From Acidobacteriota bacterium (GTDB taxonomy: Bacteria; Acidobacteriota; Terriglobia; Acidiferrales; UBA7541), in NCBI GenBank assembly GCA_013289855.1, contig JABCZD010000003.1, forward strand, positions 474,222-538,221: DNA of 64,000 nt, read 5' to 3'. Below the pieces are notes generated by a model. The model did not search any database. It was not told where the DNA came from and saw only the letters and a list, made by a program, of their open reading frames with translations. Made by a program: the position numbers and the translations under genes. Positions 49,360 to 58,335 of this stretch are shown piece by piece (position 1 is the stretch's first letter; each line of letters begins with the position of its first letter).

Positions 49360-50277
49360 ATGACAAACCTCGGTGAACTTCATACATACGAGCAGATAGC
49401 GGCGATGACTGCGGTGGGGTCGGCTGTAAGCCAGCCGCGATCTAGCGGCAAGTCAGACCCGTTTAGCGTTACGCGGGATGGCAACTTCGTCGGTCAAGAC
49501 GGCTTCATTGTTCCTAAGAACTTTGGCGAGTTTTACGCGAAGTATCCCAACTATGTCCGCCGCTGGGCAATTAAGCGTCTCGGGAGGGTGGGATATACCG
49601 ATGCCGTTCGCGATCTTGAACAGGATATGCTGCTTTTCTTGTTCTCTTTACCGAAGACATCCAAGTTTCGCGAACCGAGTGAAGAGCACCCCCACGGCTG
49701 CACGGACGTGATCCAGTGTTTCAATCCCTTGCGTCAGTATGGCGCAAGCGAACGCCGCTGGCGCTGCTGGCTGAATCTGTGCCTCAGTAATCGCGCCTCT
49801 ACGATCTATCAGCGCCAAAAGAAAGACGCGCTGATCCGAAAGAACAACATAGCGTTTGACGCTGCAAGTGATTCGGCAGGTGTGAGCGTTGACGATGAAT
49901 ACATCCACCGTCATTCGGAAATTTTACAGCGCAAGAGCGCAGAACAATCTTCCGCAGTAGAGAAGCGTCTCCTCGCGAACCAATTCGTAGACTTTGTGTT
50001 GGAAAAGGAGCCGCGTCTTTATAGCACCCTGCTCGCCATCTCTGAGACAGGAACACTCCGCGACGCCCAGGAACTTTTGCAAGTGGACGAAAGTACCCTC
50101 TCCCGCAACCGAAGGCGCATCGCGCAGTTGAAGGACGCTCTCCTAGACGGTGGGCCAATTTCAAAACAGCGCAGGCCTTACAAGAAACGCGCCGAGGCTC
50201 ACGCACACACCACTCCTGCATCCATTTGCCAGTACGGCGGTCACCGCGGAGCGGAGATCGGAACAACTAAGGCGTGA
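49360..50277 (+). CDS. Sigma-factor-like regulator of the mobile element
   Basis: A 305-residue basic protein. Residues about 50-150 resemble sigma-70 region 2 (FGEFYAKYPNYVRRWAIKRL, then DLEQDMLLFLF). Residues about 220-270 resemble region 4 or another HTH (LRDAQELLQVDESTLSRNRR). The tail is Lys/Arg/His-rich. ATG 49360 has GGAGG 7 nt upstream. The 3' end overlaps the convergent CapP-like gene by 37 bp. It may drive element genes or be a distant HTH regulator; confidence in the sigma assignment is moderate. Confidence 0.5.
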   Translation: MTNLGELHTYEQIAAMTAVGSAVSQPRSSGKSDPFSVTRDGNFVGQDGFIVPKNFGEFYAKYPNYVRRWAIKRLGRVGYTDAVRDLEQDMLLFLFSLPKTSKFREPSEEHPHGCTDVIQCFNPLRQYGASERRWRCWLNLCLSNRASTIYQRQKKDALIRKNNIAFDAASDSAGVSVDDEYIHRHSEILQRKSAEQSSAVEKRLLANQFVDFVLEKEPRLYSTLLAISETGTLRDAQELLQVDESTLSRNRRRIAQLKDALLDGGPISKQRRPYKKRAEAHAHTTPASICQYGGHRGAEIGTTKA

Positions 50278-51278
50278 ACAGACTGACGAATGCGCCGAGC
50301 GCGGACCAGAATCGGCATGTTCGGAAGTTGAGTTCCATCACTTGCCTTCCACCAATTGAGATTTTCTCTTGCCTCACCGTGGAAGGAATCTCCGGTGAAG
50401 ACTCTTGAAATGATTGACCCTTGTGGTACCCGGAAATTGCGAAATATCTGGAGTCCCTGACGGCGAGCGGCTTCGTTGGGCATTACGTTGACGGCCCGCA
50501 GCGTTGGGGCTGGAGCCGTTATAAACCCGAACATTGCCTGCAAAGAGTCGCCTTGTGCCTTCTTGTGCGCAAGTGCCGCTTCTATCAAAAGACAGGGTCC
50601 GGGCCAAGCCTTCGTAATTCCAATCATTGCGGATGTCATGCTACCGTCAGGGCAGAGTTCATCCCGAATTGCTTCGATGGCTTCGAATGAAATCTCGCCA
50701 GTTGCCAACGGTTTGACCATTGGAGAGTAGTAGGCGAACTCGCCAGCTAAGACATCCACGAGGGACTCCTCAGGACTCTTGTATTCATGTAGCGTGTGCG
50801 TCCGTTTGAAAGCGAACCGACGCTGGTCGGTGAGTATCAAGAGATGGCCGAGTTCGTGCCATTTCGTGAAGTAAACCCTACTGGCCTTCGGGCCGCGACA
50901 ATCAATGATTGAGACGTAGGGCAAATCAAATCGACCGCGATTCACGAGCTTCAAAGTGATTCCAAAGACTTCATGGGTCAGCTCATCAGGGAGCGTGGCA
51001 AAAACCAATTCCCCCCTATTCACGTATTCCTCTACGACTTGCTGCAAATCGGCATCAGACCGAATTTCTACAAAAATCGTACCGAGTTTATTTGCTACGA
51101 GCGACAGCAGTTCGGAGGGCTTTGAGCAGTTCTCTAGGTCAACGAGGAATTTTTCTACTTTGCGGTGACAGAGAGCAACGATGTCTCCGACCGGGTTCAC
51201 GGTCAGGCGAATCCCTAAATCCGAGGCGAGCACGTGAATCGAAGTGCTCTCGTTGAGTTTTACTCCTGACCGAGTCAT
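50241..51278 (-). CDS. capP: ImmA/IrrE-like zinc peptidase, CapP-type CBASS regulator
   Basis: A 345-residue protein with a zinc-peptidase motif (FTKWHELGHLLIL, about residues 138-150) and a downstream glutamate in SPEESLVDVLAGEFAYYSP, as in ImmA/IrrE-type gluzincins. The C-terminal 150 residues could be the sensor part. It overlaps the HTH gene by 4 bp, and both are divergent from the CBASS operon. This is the published layout of CapH/CapP, in which CapP cleaves the CapH repressor after DNA damage and releases CBASS expression. Assigning that role here is by arrangement. Confidence 0.72.
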   Translation of the reverse strand: MTRSGVKLNESTSIHVLASDLGIRLTVNPVGDIVALCHRKVEKFLVDLENCSKPSELLSLVANKLGTIFVEIRSDADLQQVVEEYVNRGELVFATLPDELTHEVFGITLKLVNRGRFDLPYVSIIDCRGPKASRVYFTKWHELGHLLILTDQRRFAFKRTHTLHEYKSPEESLVDVLAGEFAYYSPMVKPLATGEISFEAIEAIRDELCPDGSMTSAMIGITKAWPGPCLLIEAALAHKKAQGDSLQAMFGFITAPAPTLRAVNVMPNEAARRQGLQIFRNFRVPQGSIISRVFTGDSFHGEARENLNWWKASDGTQLPNMPILVRARRIRQSVHALVVPISAPR

Positions 51279-51685
51279 CCGAACACCTTCTTTATTGCCC
51301 TATAGAGTTCAATCCAATCCTTGATCTCGAAAGACTTAGTGGTCTTGTTGCTGCGACGTGCAATCACCGAGCGATGCGCTTCCAACAATTCCACAGTGTC
51401 TGCGTAAGACAGTTTCAACTGCTCCGCAGCGGACGCGAGCGCTTGCGGAATCACTGTCGGCTCCCTATGTGAGACCGGAAGTGGCTCATCTCCCCGCAAC
51501 AAATAATCAATCGAAGCACCGAGCGCGTTCGCGATTTTCAGCACATATTCCGAACTCGGGTTTCTCTTGTTATTTTCTATGTCGCTTAGGAAGCCCTTAC
51601 TTACGCCACTCTTTGTCGCCAGTTGGTCCTGCGTCCACTTCTTGGTCTCCCGTATCTCCCTAACGCGGTCTCCGACCGTCGGCAT
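51275..51685 (-). CDS. capH: XRE-family repressor, CapH-type
   Basis: A 136-residue protein with an N-terminal Cro/C1 HTH (VREIRETKKWTQDQLATKSG, VSKGFLSDIENNKRNPSSEY) and a C-terminal helical segment, probably for dimerisation and peptidase recognition. It is transcribed divergently from the CD-NTase gene across 144 bp holding two back-to-back promoters, where it should bind. Its stop overlaps the start of the peptidase gene. CapH is the inferred identity. Confidence 0.75.
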   Translation of the reverse strand: MPTVGDRVREIRETKKWTQDQLATKSGVSKGFLSDIENNKRNPSSEYVLKIANALGASIDYLLRGDEPLPVSHREPTVIPQALASAAEQLKLSYADTVELLEAHRSVIARRSNKTTKSFEIKDWIELYRAIKKVFG

Positions 51686-51710
51686 TCCGCTCCCCCCCTC
51701 AGACTTGGTG

Positions 51711-51739
51711 ATTCTAACGAGCCGAGCCGATGCTGTAAA
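51711..51739 (-). promoter_or_regulatory. Promoter for capH-capP
   Basis: On the minus strand TTTACA (51734-51739) and TAGAAT (51711-51716) are 17 bp apart, a good sigma-70 match. The transcript would start near 51704, about 20 bp before the capH ATG. A G-rich ribosome site lies just before the ATG. Confidence 0.6.
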
Positions 51740-51756
51740 GGCGATTCCGCATCGAC

Positions 51757-51785
51757 TTGACGAGGCAACCGTAGTTCGCTATGCT
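51757..51785 (+). promoter_or_regulatory. Promoter for the CBASS operon
   Basis: TTGACG (51757-51762) and TATGCT (51780-51785) are 17 bp apart. Transcription would start near 51792, about 40 bp before the CD-NTase GTG. Its -35 box is only 17 bp from the -35 of the divergent capH promoter, so one repressor site could cover both. Confidence 0.6.
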
Positions 51786-51829
51786 GCATCTAAGTTCGAC
51801 AGTAGTGGAAGTCCGCGAGGAGGCCAGAA

Positions 51830-52981
51830 GTGGCGACACCAAAACTAGGATTTTTGGATGGTAAGAATCAGCAGATTGACGATTTGTTGCGACTCGTCTG
51901 CGAGGAACTCCAAATAAGTCCAACGGCCCATGAGCAGGCCGTTGCCCGATACACCGCTGTGTGTGACTGGCTCGAAGCTGACGGCAGCGTCGTAGCCGTA
52001 TTCAATCCCACCATCTATCCCCAAGGGTCAATGAAGATTGGGACCACGGTAAAGCCGTTCCGTTGGGACGAATATGACTTGGATTTTGTGTGTGAGTTCC
52101 GGCTGGCGGTGAACAGCATCCAATCTCCTTCGCATTTGCTGGGCCTTCTTGAATCGCGTCTGCGTGGGCATAAAGTCTATGCGTCAATCTTGGAGGTCAA
52201 AAATCGCTGCGTGAGGCTGAACTACGCCAAGGAATTTCACATGGACATTCTTCCGGCCTGCCCCGACGTGAGCGCGGGCGGTTCATGTCTATTTGTGCCG
52301 GACCGGAAGTCGGAGACCTGGAAGCATTCGAATCCGAAAGGTTACGCCGATTGGTTCGAATCACGCTGCGGTTTGGGTTTGCAGCTGTTAATGGAATCCA
52401 GAAGATTAATGGCAAAAGCCGAACCAATTCCTGCGCAAGAAGCTGCGGAAGAAAAAGCGATTCTCAAACGAGTGGTACAACTTTTGAAGCGTTGGCGAGA
52501 CATCCACTATCAACGCAATCCAAAACTCGCCCCTATTTCGATGGTGCTCACAACTCTGGCCGCGCACGCCTATAGCGGCCAACACACGGTGAGCGAAGCG
52601 ATGACTGCGGTGCTTGAGAATTTTGTTTCACTAATTGCCCACAGCAAACCGCGTGTTTATGTTCTCAATCCAGCCAATCCTAAAGAGGATCTCAGTGAGC
52701 GTTGGGACGACCCCGTTCTCTATCGGGCATTTGTTGACGGAATCAGTGACCTACAAAAGCGATGGAGCAACGCACTCGCCACGGCTGGAATCCAGAACGT
52801 TTCGCGTCAACTGGAACACGTTTTCGGGGAGCCAGTGACGGCGGCGATCAGAAAGCAGGCAAGGACATTGCAGGATTTGCGTGAGAAATCGTCCTTGCGA
52901 GTTGCCACAGTCGGATTGTTAACCTCAGCGCCTGCTGTTGGAATTCCTGTGAGGCCAAACACGTTCCATGGAAAAGGGTAA
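51830..52981 (+). CDS. CBASS CD-NTase (cGAS/DncV-like nucleotidyltransferase)
   Basis: A 383-residue second-messenger synthase. The polymerase-beta-type active site is YPQGSMKIGTTVKPFRWDEY followed by DLDFVCEF (GS motif plus two Asp), with a third acidic residue in FHMDILPAC. The helical C-terminal part (KRVVQLLKRWRDIHYQ) is typical of CD-NTases. On phage sensing such enzymes make cyclic oligonucleotides; the product cannot be read from sequence. GTG 51830 with GAGG upstream. The 3' end overlaps the E2-like gene by 14 bp. Confidence 0.9.
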   Translation: MATPKLGFLDGKNQQIDDLLRLVCEELQISPTAHEQAVARYTAVCDWLEADGSVVAVFNPTIYPQGSMKIGTTVKPFRWDEYDLDFVCEFRLAVNSIQSPSHLLGLLESRLRGHKVYASILEVKNRCVRLNYAKEFHMDILPACPDVSAGGSCLFVPDRKSETWKHSNPKGYADWFESRCGLGLQLLMESRRLMAKAEPIPAQEAAEEKAILKRVVQLLKRWRDIHYQRNPKLAPISMVLTTLAAHAYSGQHTVSEAMTAVLENFVSLIAHSKPRVYVLNPANPKEDLSERWDDPVLYRAFVDGISDLQKRWSNALATAGIQNVSRQLEHVFGEPVTAAIRKQARTLQDLREKSSLRVATVGLLTSAPAVGIPVRPNTFHGKG

Positions 52982-53411
52982 GAGGCTTCTCCGTCAGCGC
53001 ACGCCGAGTTTCGACCAGCAAATCTACAGGATGGGTGTTTTGTGGCCGAGGTTTGTTTTAGATAAGGCGAGGCGACAAGTTGAAGCAGTTTGGAAGGGAT
53101 TTTTGCAACCATCGCCGTTGAGCCAGAATTATCTCGTCACCCTTCGTTACCGCCCCGGCTGGAATCCAGAGACACGAGTCGTATCGCCGGAACTCAAAAT
53201 TCGAGAGGGTTTGGAAGACCTGCCACACATCAACCCGGACGGGAGCCTGTGTCTTCATGTCATGGGAGATTGGCAATCGTGGATGTATGTCGCCGATTAC
53301 ATCATCCCGTGGGTCAGCACTTGGCTGTACTTCTATGAAGTCTGGTACGCAACAGGCAATTGGTTTGGGGGCGGGACACATCCTGACAAACCAGAGCATA
53401 GGAGCGACTGA
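52968..53411 (+). CDS. CBASS E2-like conjugating protein (short type II)
   Basis: A 147-residue E2-fold protein. The block LPHINPDGSLCLHVMGDWQS supplies the probable catalytic Cys, and the C-terminal helix WVSTWLYFYEVWYATGNWFGGG is characteristic of CBASS E2 proteins. No E1 or JAB protease gene accompanies it, which defines the short type II CBASS. In that subtype the E2 is thought to attach the CD-NTase C-terminus to targets and prime it; the CD-NTase here ends in a flexible Pro/Gly tail (FHGKG). Confidence 0.85.
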   Translation: MEKGKRLLRQRTPSFDQQIYRMGVLWPRFVLDKARRQVEAVWKGFLQPSPLSQNYLVTLRYRPGWNPETRVVSPELKIREGLEDLPHINPDGSLCLHVMGDWQSWMYVADYIIPWVSTWLYFYEVWYATGNWFGGGTHPDKPEHRSD

Positions 53412-53416
53412 GCATA

Positions 53417-54397
53417 GTGACAGCAGACGTAACAAGACGGGTGCTCTGCATTGATGGCGGTGGCATCAAAGGAGTATTCCCCGCTTCGTTTCTTTCCACG
53501 ATTGAGCAATCGCTTGGCACACGAGTAGCAGATTACTTTGATCTGATCGTTGGCACGTCAACGGGCGGAATAATTGCTCTGGGCCTCGGACTTGGTTTGA
53601 GCGCGAGCGACCTGCTGCGCTTCTACCAAGAACGCGGCCCTGCCATCTTCAACGGTAACGGGCAAATGGGCTGGATTCGTCAGTTGTTCCGCGCCAAATA
53701 CAATCCTCAGGCATTGCAACAAGCTCTGTCTGCGGCATTCGGCTCCCGACGATTGGGAGATAGTCGTAAGCGTCTTGTTATTCCCTCCTTCAACGTTGAG
53801 ACTGGCGAGGTTCACGTTTGGAAGACAGCGCATCATCCCCGTTTGGAACGAGATTACGCCCACTCGGCTGTGGAAGTTGCTCTTTCGACGGGTGCCGCGC
53901 CCACCTACTTTCCAACCTACAAAGCACAATCTGGCACGCCACTGATTGATGGTGGTGTCTGGGCGAACAACCCGGTTGCGATTGCGACGGTTGAGGCGAT
54001 TGGTGTGCTCGGCTGGCAAGCGTCTGAACTGCGAATTTTGAGTTTGGGCTGCACAACCCAGCCCTTCGACATTGACTGGGGGCGGAAGCACTCCTTGGGA
54101 AAATTGGCTTGTGCGACGAAGATCACAGACCTATTCATGACGGCGCAGTCCGTCTCCGCAACCGGGATGACGCAACATCTGCTCCCCGACCGTAACAATC
54201 TGGTGAGAATCAGTCCCACAGTCGGCAAGACCCGCTTTGAACTCGACCGAGTGAGCGAAATTCCGTCACTCCGAGGTATCGGTGATTGCGAGGCACGAAA
54301 GGCCCTTCCGCAACTTCGCCCTATGTTTTTCAATGCCCCCGTGCAGGAGGATTTCGTTCCGTGCCGCCCGGTGAGTGAACAGAAGGAGGCAAGATGA
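53417..54397 (+). CDS. capV: CBASS patatin-like phospholipase effector (CapV-type)
   Basis: A 326-residue patatin. The oxyanion loop is DGGGIKG, the nucleophile Ser is in GTSTGG, and the catalytic Asp in IDGGVWANNP, all intact. CapV-type effectors degrade inner-membrane phospholipids when the CD-NTase product binds, killing the infected cell. GTG 53417 lies 5 bp after the E2 stop. The stop overlaps the next gene by 4 bp (ATGA). Confidence 0.9.
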   Translation: MTADVTRRVLCIDGGGIKGVFPASFLSTIEQSLGTRVADYFDLIVGTSTGGIIALGLGLGLSASDLLRFYQERGPAIFNGNGQMGWIRQLFRAKYNPQALQQALSAAFGSRRLGDSRKRLVIPSFNVETGEVHVWKTAHHPRLERDYAHSAVEVALSTGAAPTYFPTYKAQSGTPLIDGGVWANNPVAIATVEAIGVLGWQASELRILSLGCTTQPFDIDWGRKHSLGKLACATKITDLFMTAQSVSATGMTQHLLPDRNNLVRISPTVGKTRFELDRVSEIPSLRGIGDCEARKALPQLRPMFFNAPVQEDFVPCRPVSEQKEAR

Positions 54398-54633
54398 ATG
54401 TATTCTGTCCGCGTTGTGGTGTTATAGAACGAACGGTTGCGCAGCAGATCGGAGGCAAGATCACGTTTGGTCTGGCCGCCGCCGCGCTTGGCACACGGGC
54501 CGCAAAGAATCCTCTGGTCGGCGCCTTTTGTGTGGTGGCCGGATTGATGCTTGGGCACTACTTAGACCAAGAGGTCAGCAAGCGGTGCCCGCAGTGCGGT
54601 GTGGCCCTCAGGGTCACGGGGTTGCTACCATGA
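54394..54633 (+). CDS. Small zinc-ribbon membrane protein in CBASS operon
   Basis: A 79-residue protein with two CPxC-type knuckles, FCPRCG at the N-terminus and RCPQCG near the C-terminus, flanking a hydrophobic hairpin (ITFGLAAAALGTRAAKN, LVGAFCVVAGLMLGHYL). The four cysteines could form one zinc ribbon across the hairpin. It overlaps capV by 4 bp, so it is a fourth gene of the operon. It is not a standard CBASS component. It may help the membrane effector or be a passenger. Confidence 0.65.
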   Translation: MNVFCPRCGVIERTVAQQIGGKITFGLAAAALGTRAAKNPLVGAFCVVAGLMLGHYLDQEVSKRCPQCGVALRVTGLLP

Positions 54634-54724
54634 ACGAGCAATTCCTTACACCTGAAAGTTGCCTGTGTTAGAAAAAGCCATGACCTAATGCTTTCTGTCC
54701 TCTGGCTTTGCCGGGAGTCGCGTG

Positions 54725-57700
54725 ATGTTTTCTGCCACAGATGTCGCCAATTTTCTGGCCTGCCATCACCTGCTGACCCTTGACCGCGCCGGAGCAGCAG
54801 GCCAAATCGAAAAGCCATATTTTCAAGACCCTGGTATCGAGGTTCTCCGCGAACTCGGCGCTCGGCACGAACAGGCTTACCTCCGCCATCTTACTGTTGA
54901 CCAAGGCCTTGATGTCACAAAGATTCCCACGGACATTTCATGGGCAGAAGCTGCTGCTCAGACTGTTGATGCGCTTCGCCGTGGTGCCAGCATTGTCTAT
55001 CAAGCGACCTTTCAGAATGGGACTTGGCACGGGCGGTCTGATTTTCTCATTCGCGTTCCCAAACCCAGCTCGCTCGGCGCGTGGTCGTATGAACCTCTGG
55101 AAACGAAGCTGGCGCTGTCAACAAAGGCTGGAGCACTCATCCAGCTCTGCTTCTATGCAGACCTTCTGTTACAGATTCAAGGAGTTCAACCCGACTCGGT
55201 GCACGCGGTCTTAGGTGGCAGGACGGAGGCTGAGAAGTTTCCTCTAGAGCAGTACATCGCGTATTTCCGAAAGGTCAAGCGAGATTTCGAGACAGCATAC
55301 AACCAACCGCCGAATAGCTATCCCGAACCCGTCGAACATTGTGACGTCTGCTCGTGGTTCCCACTCTGCGACAAGCGCCGCCATACGGACGATCACCTGT
55401 CACTGGTGCCTGGCACCACACGAAACCAGCGCAAGGTCTTGTCTACTAATGGCGTCACGACGGTCGCCAGTTTGGCGGCACTTGATTTGGGACCCAAGGC
55501 GAAGCTCGAAGGCATCGGAAGTACCGCCCTTGCGCGGATTCACAACCAGGCACAATTGCAGGTCACGGGGCGAAGGCAAGGCCATCTCGTTTACGATTTG
55601 CTTGAGCCGAAAGAACCCAATACAGGCCTGGCCGCCCTGCCTGCGCCGTCGGCTGGCGATATCTTTCTCGACTTAGAGGGAGATCCCTTCGCATTCCAGA
55701 CGGGCCTTGAATACCTGATTGGGATTCTCACCGCCCCTGAACAGGCGGACAAAGAACCCTCGTATCAATCGGTGTGGTCGTTCGACCGGACAGATGAAAA
55801 GGAAGCATTCCGCAAGTTCATTGCGCATGTCATGGAAAGGTGGCAAGAGCATCCGGGGATGCATGTCTACCATTACGCTGCCTACGAGCCGACGCAGATC
55901 AAGCGCATGGCCGGGCAGCACGGAATCTGCATCGATGAAGTTGACCAGCTGCTTAGGGCGCGTGTTTTCGTCGATCTCTACAGGGTCGTCAGGCAAGGCA
56001 TTCGAGCATCGATCGAGAGCTACTCTATCAAGAAGATTGAACAGCTTTACGATTTCAAACGAGCCGTCCCCGCGAGAGACTCGGTTTTGGCAATTCAGAC
56101 TCTTGCCGGGGCGCTCGCGTTGGGAAACCCGCGAGACGTTCCTGCAAATATTCTTCAGTCCATCGAATCCTACAATCGAGACGACTGCCTTTCCGCGTGG
56201 CAGCTTCGCGCATGGCTTGAAGACCGGAGACGCGAGCTAGAGGCAAAGACGGGTAAGGCATTACCGCGACCGACATTTCAGCCAGAGGAAAAAGAGGAGC
56301 TTTCGGCACAAATCCAGCAGGTCCGCGCCGTCATGGACCGTCTTACATCTGGGTTGCCAGCCGAAGAAGCAGAGTGGAGTTCGAACCACCGAGCCACGTG
56401 GCTGATTTCCCAAATGCTCGAATACCATCGCCGTGAAGACAAATCCGCCTGGTGGGAATATTTCCGGCAGTGCGACCTGACCGAAGACGAGTTGGTGGAA
56501 GACAAGAATGCCGTGGGAGGTCTCAGGTATGTTGGACCAGTCGGGCAGGTCAAGAAATCAATCGTTCACCGATATAGTTTCCCTGCCCAAGACCATTCGA
56601 TTGACCGGGCCTTGCAGATCCATGACCCAAAAACACGCGCCAGTGCGGGCACGGTTGTTGATCTAGACGACCTCAATGGAACCATCGACATTAAAAGGGG
56701 CATGACTTCGCAGGTTCCACACCCCACAGCACTCGTTCCGCAGAATGTTCTTGGCGCAGACGCACAGCGTGACAGTCTCATCCGCTTGGGTTTGTGGGTC
56801 GCCGAGAACGGAGTTTCCGGCTCCGGCCCTTTTCAGGCGGCCCGCGACCTCCTGTTGCGACAGCCTCCTCGAATATCGCTCGCCAACTTGGAAAACATGT
56901 TTGACCGACACGGGAAAATGACGGAAACAGCCCGGCGAGAGACAAACTCGCTCTGCGCTCAACCGTCAGTGCTCCCCGTACAAGGACCGCCTGGATCGGG
57001 GAAGAGCTACACCGGGGCCAGAATGATTGCGGAACTGGTGCGACGCGGCCACCGAATCGGAATTACAGCTGTCAGTCACAAAGTCATCAGCAATCTGTTG
57101 CAATACGCTTGCTCTGCCGCCAGGGCGGACAAGATACAGCTAAACGCTGTGCAGAAGGCGAATGATACGGATGGCTGTCCGGACCGGATGGTGAAACAAG
57201 TGGACAACAACGAAGAGATTTTGGATGCGATTCGGTCAAGGACTGCAAATGTTGTGGCGGGGACACCCTGGCTTTGGGCACGAAGCGATATGGCTAACTC
57301 GGTCGGGGTGCTCTTCGTGGATGAAGCTGGGCAAATGTCGCTTGCTGATGTGCTCGCAATTTCTCAAGCCGCAAAGAGTGCGGTCCTACTGGGCGACCCG
57401 CAACAACTAGACCAGCCTCAGCGGGGAGTTCATCCGCCTGGCGTGGATATGTCGGCCTTAGCGCATATGCTCGACGGGCGAGCGACCATTGAACCCGAGA
57501 AGGGGCTATTCCTTAAGGAGACTTGGCGTTTGCATCCTGACGTATGCGCTTTCACTTCCGAGCTTTTTTATGACAGCCGACTCACGGCTCGGCCTGAGAA
57601 TCGCAATCAACGACTGAACAGTACTGCACCTCTTGACGGCACGGGACTGCGGTACATCCCCGTCCAACACAATGGAAATCAAAGTGAATCCCTGGAAGAG

Positions 57701-58120
57701 GTAGCCAAGATCAAGGAGCTTGTGAATAGTCTGCTCGCCAGTGGAGCAACTTGGGCAGACAAAACAGGGGAGCAGGCCCCGATAACGCTGAAAGATATTC
57801 TGGTCGTTGCTCCTTACAACGCGCAAGTTTCCGCCCTGGTTAAAGCCCTTCCAGCTGGTGCTCGTGTGGGTACAGTCGATAAATTTCAGGGACAGCAAGC
57901 TGCCGTCGTCTTTTACTCGATGACGACTTCGACTCCCGAAGACGCTCCCCGAGGTATGGAGTTCCTTTACAGTTTGAATCGGCTGAATGTCGCTGTCTCC
58001 CGAGCACAGTGTGTCGCTGTAGTCGTTGCGAGTCCCGCACTGTTTCAGGTGGAATGCAAGACTCCCCGGCAAATCCAGCTTGCCAATGCGCTATGCCGCT
58101 ATCTTGAATTGGCCCACTAG
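54725..58120 (+). CDS. TM0106-type RecB-like nuclease fused to DNA2-like helicase
   Basis: A 1131-residue protein. The N-terminal nuclease has GRSDFLIR and YEPLETKLA (Asp and ExK of PD-(D/E)XK), with cysteines in FLACHH and EHCDVCSWFPLC arranged as in Fe-S AddB/Cas4-type nucleases. A middle RNase-H-like region begins DIFLDLEGDPF. The C-terminal superfamily 1 helicase has GPPGSGKSYT, FVDEAGQMS, LLGDPQQLDQP and LNVAVSRAQ. ATG 54725 follows GGGAG by 7 nt. It lies between CBASS and Zorya, separated from both by gaps, and may be a DNA-repair or stand-alone defence nuclease. Confidence 0.85.
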   Translation: MFSATDVANFLACHHLLTLDRAGAAGQIEKPYFQDPGIEVLRELGARHEQAYLRHLTVDQGLDVTKIPTDISWAEAAAQTVDALRRGASIVYQATFQNGTWHGRSDFLIRVPKPSSLGAWSYEPLETKLALSTKAGALIQLCFYADLLLQIQGVQPDSVHAVLGGRTEAEKFPLEQYIAYFRKVKRDFETAYNQPPNSYPEPVEHCDVCSWFPLCDKRRHTDDHLSLVPGTTRNQRKVLSTNGVTTVASLAALDLGPKAKLEGIGSTALARIHNQAQLQVTGRRQGHLVYDLLEPKEPNTGLAALPAPSAGDIFLDLEGDPFAFQTGLEYLIGILTAPEQADKEPSYQSVWSFDRTDEKEAFRKFIAHVMERWQEHPGMHVYHYAAYEPTQIKRMAGQHGICIDEVDQLLRARVFVDLYRVVRQGIRASIESYSIKKIEQLYDFKRAVPARDSVLAIQTLAGALALGNPRDVPANILQSIESYNRDDCLSAWQLRAWLEDRRRELEAKTGKALPRPTFQPEEKEELSAQIQQVRAVMDRLTSGLPAEEAEWSSNHRATWLISQMLEYHRREDKSAWWEYFRQCDLTEDELVEDKNAVGGLRYVGPVGQVKKSIVHRYSFPAQDHSIDRALQIHDPKTRASAGTVVDLDDLNGTIDIKRGMTSQVPHPTALVPQNVLGADAQRDSLIRLGLWVAENGVSGSGPFQAARDLLLRQPPRISLANLENMFDRHGKMTETARRETNSLCAQPSVLPVQGPPGSGKSYTGARMIAELVRRGHRIGITAVSHKVISNLLQYACSAARADKIQLNAVQKANDTDGCPDRMVKQVDNNEEILDAIRSRTANVVAGTPWLWARSDMANSVGVLFVDEAGQMSLADVLAISQAAKSAVLLGDPQQLDQPQRGVHPPGVDMSALAHMLDGRATIEPEKGLFLKETWRLHPDVCAFTSELFYDSRLTARPENRNQRLNSTAPLDGTGLRYIPVQHNGNQSESLEEVAKIKELVNSLLASGATWADKTGEQAPITLKDILVVAPYNAQVSALVKALPAGARVGTVDKFQGQQAAVVFYSMTTSTPEDAPRGMEFLYSLNRLNVAVSRAQCVAVVVASPALFQVECKTPRQIQLANALCRYLELAH

Positions 58121-58335
58121 GGATCAACGCATGACGGTCTTTTAAGCAATCGACAGCAGTTCCGCTTAGACTCATAACCGCTGGAATTATTTGTCACTCC
58201 GTCAACGTATTGCTCGCATACAACACAGAGTTGAGGTTTAATTAGCGTGATTTCCATGAGCGTGGGAACCAGCCGACCGCCTCGGGTAACCGCAGAGCTA
58301 TAGGTGTTCGGCAGACCTCATGGAGGAGGTCTGGT

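Noticed and set aside
48804..49361. 185-codon minus-strand frame across the post-primase gap
   Set aside because: Arg/Ala/Gly-rich with no family match; conflicts with two small plus-strand genes coupled by TGATG.
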